This document shows positions 61,890 to 64,000 of a DNA stretch of 64,000 nt, piece after piece; the stretch's first letter is position 1, and each line of letters opens with the position of its first letter. Origin of the DNA: Petaurus breviceps papuanus (taxonomy: Eukaryota; Chordata; Mammalia; Diprotodontia; Petauridae). The position numbers were made by a program, and so were the translations under genes. A model generated the notes under the pieces. The model did not search any database, was not told where the DNA came from, and saw only the letters and a list, made by a program, of their open reading frames with translations. The stretch spans positions 24,718,662 to 24,782,661 of the forward strand of contig JAMXIF010000042.1 in assembly GCA_028583685.1 (NCBI GenBank), written 5' to 3'.

Positions 61890-62612
61890 CTAGGACCAAG
61901 GGAAGATTCAAAATTCAGGTTGGCAGTTAAAGACTTCATGGTACCTTTTTAAATTGTAGCATCTTCATAAGGATTGAACCAAACTTTATATAGACTGAAT
62001 CAAACCTTTGAAAGCCCCACATCAAATACTGTCCATTTTCTATCTATGAGGGAGTTGTGCAACAAAACCACTCTGATTCAGGCTAAGAAAGAATGAGTCC
62101 AATCTGAATTAGAGAATTTTTTTTTTAAGAAGTGCAATTTTATTATTTTGAAATATCTATAGCAGTATGAACTGGGCTAACAAAGCACTAGTAAGTAGAA
62201 ATCATATTGAATCTACTCTAGTAAACAGATAAGAATCAGTTATAAGTAGCTCATAAGTTGTTTGGAATGGTTACTAGTAAAATATCTGGAAGTGGTTCAT
62301 TCTTGTAAGTAGATTAACCTGCATTTTTAATTACATCATTAACTGGAATTTCAGCCTTGTCTCTTCTGATGTATCCCAAATCCCAAAATCATGGGATCCA
62401 ATTCAGTTCAGTAAATAATCATCGATCGTCTTTTGGGAGTAAGGCACTGTGATGTAGGACATACAAAGAACAAACAGCTCGAAGAATTAAATCAGACACA
62501 GCTTGCTCACCACAGAACAGAAAGCATAGGATGAAGTTAGACCCAGTCCTAGAGTTCCAGGAATTAGAATCTGACGTGGAGACAAATGTACAAATAAATA
62601 AGTATAACAACA
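61890..62612. other. CLRN2 intron upstream of the last exon, unassigned part
   Basis: AT-rich intron sequence. No further exon is recognised up to the right edge of the window. Confidence 0.5.
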
Positions 62613-62770
62613 GGAGTGGCTAGGTGGCACAGTGAACAGAGCATTAGCCCTGGAGTCAGGAGGATCTGAGTTCAAATTTGATCTCAGATGCTTAACACAA
62701 AAAACTAGCTGTGTGACCTTGGGCGAGTCACTTAACCCCAATTGCCCTGCAAAAAACAACAACAACAACA
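62613..62770 (+). mobile_element. CORE-SINE (A-tailed type) with perfect 13-bp target duplication
   Basis: 'GGAGTGGCTAGGTGGCACAG' head, core and an (AAC)n tail. AAGTATAACAACA at 62600-62612 and 62771-62783 is an exact duplication. Lies in the CLRN2 intron. Confidence 0.95.
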
Positions 62771-62909
62771 AAGTATAACAACAAATTTTACTATGTTTTG
62801 TTGGCCATTTATATTTAGTGACCTGTAAGAATAAATGAGAGCGAATTTTCCTTCCCTCTTACATGTCATCAGAGGGGACTTTTAATTCTATATGCCTATT
62901 CATTGGATT

Positions 62910-63065
62910 TGTAAAAGAGACCTTAAAGGTTAAATACAGGCTCACCTCCTGATTTGACAGACAAGGAATCTGTGGTTCAAGTTGAGTAACTTGCCCAGGA
63001 AGTAAGTGGCAGACCTGTGATCAGAATCCATGTCCTCAGAGTCCAGATTCAGCCTTCTTCCCATT
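62910..63065 (-). repeat. MIR, antisense
   Basis: 'CTGATTTGACAGACAAGGAA', 'GTAACTTGCCCAGGAAGTAA' and 'TGTCCTCAGAGTCCAGATTC'. A further antisense MIR trace is at about 63375-63460. Confidence 0.78.
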
Positions 63066-63827
63066 AAAAACTTAAGTGAATAAAGAAACTTCAAATCCCT
63101 AAACACCTGAGGCTATCCCCACGGGTGGGTGTTAAGAGTTTCCAACTGTACTTGAACTCCTTCTACCTAGTCTCTGGAAGCCTTTTCAGCCTGCATTTCC
63201 ACTTATTTATTTGGCACCTGGCTTATCACCTCCTTATTTAGCTTTTTCCATAGATAAAGAGTAAGGAGAGGAGATAAGAGTAGCAAACAAGTACAAAGAG
63301 AAAGGAAAGAAAAGAGACCCAGGTATCTCGCTTCCTCGAACTACCTCAGAGTTATAGTTTTGATCTGGGGATCCTATCATAGGATGGAGACCTGGAAGGG
63401 ACCTTTGAGATCCTACCCTGTCATTTTACAGATAAGAAAAAAAAAGGATCACAGAGGGGCGGATGGTAAACTGGGGTACATACCACTGGCCTCTAATGCC
63501 AAATCCCATTCTCTTTCCACTCTGTCCTGCAGCCTCTTCCCATTCTGCTTTTCACCACCGACTTTAGGGACCCACCTGAATTTGAATCACCCCCACCCCC
63601 CATTGGCAGTCCTTGGATAAGGGATAAGGGAGATGAAGTTAGGCTTGTGAACTGATCAAAAATAGTTACAAGTTCTGGTTGGGGTGACTGAAAGATTGAG
63701 AATGGGGGCCTATTAGAGAGAAGCCAGAGGCCAGGAATATATACCCTACTCTGTAGAATCAATCTTGTGGTATATTGTATGCTTCCTGGAAAGTCCTCCA
63801 AGGTTTTCAAATTCAGTGGTGATTACT

Positions 63828-63828
<1 letters not shown>

Positions 63829-63859
<31 letters not shown>

Positions 63860-63978
63860 CTGCAGGACATTCTTCTTTCCCCCCTCACCCCCCCATCATT
63901 CATATAAATTTTTTTCTAGTTTTTGTGGTGAAGAAAAAAAAAAAAAAAAAAAACAAAAAAACAAAAAAAAAAAAAACA
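63829..63978. other. Homopolymer-rich terminal stretch of doubtful quality
   Basis: Thirty C (63829-63858), further C/T runs, then nearly 40 bases of almost pure A. It resembles a low-quality contig end more than genomic sequence. Confidence 0.6.
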
Positions 63979-64000
63979 CACAACAAGCCACGGCAGTTGC

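Noticed and set aside
61890-61911. Met at 61911 as the start of a short clarin-2 isoform
   Set aside because: A good acceptor (TCCTAG) at 61890 and the human exon border show that the seven residues upstream are intronic.

Overview
The window is nuclear DNA of a mammal, very probably a marsupial. It is AT-rich and intron-rich, and it is full of tRNA-headed CORE-SINEs, MIR, L2, RTE and marsupial-type L1 fragments. The SINEs carry the 'CTAGGTGG...CAGTG' head and 'TTGGGCAAGTCACTTAACCC' core that I associate with marsupials. I cannot name the species.

Only two host genes are supported, both on the minus strand. LAP3 (cytosol/mitochondrial leucine aminopeptidase, peptidase family M17) occupies about 71-26622. 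Twelve coding exons can be read base by base with intact GT/AG borders and continuous phase, giving 464 complete codons. All seven metal and catalytic residues expected from bovine lens leucine aminopeptidase are present at a constant offset of 40. The last exon lies beyond the left edge. Exon 1 sits in a CpG island (about 25750-27200) that carries the promoter. The last coding exon of CLRN2 (clarin-2, a four-pass membrane protein of hair-cell stereocilia) is at 61624-61889, and its earlier exons lie beyond the right edge. This order and shared strand match the mammalian CLRN2-LAP3 neighbourhood (human 4p15), seen here in reverse.

The 35 kb between the genes (27200-61600) holds no gene I can support. 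It contains a local direct duplication (27.37-28.2 kb and 34.14-35.05 kb), antisense L1 copies, a fossil LTR nested in another fossil LTR inside an L1 (29546-30773), further solo-LTR-like fossils at 32708-33254, 35095-35573 and 36207-36435, an eroded RTE LINE (40740-42530), palindromic mariner-like MITEs, hAT-like elements and many SINEs. Several multi-kilobase stretches (43.7-45.4, 47.7-49.2, 49.4-52.8, 58.2-59.7 kb) contain little I can name.

Sequence quality needs care. There is a 10-N gap at 36393-36402, and homopolymer runs at 26670-26694 (G), 27135-27160 (C) and 63829-63858 (C). The last 170 bases look like an unreliable contig end. I found no CRISPR array, operon, prophage or convincing new gene system.
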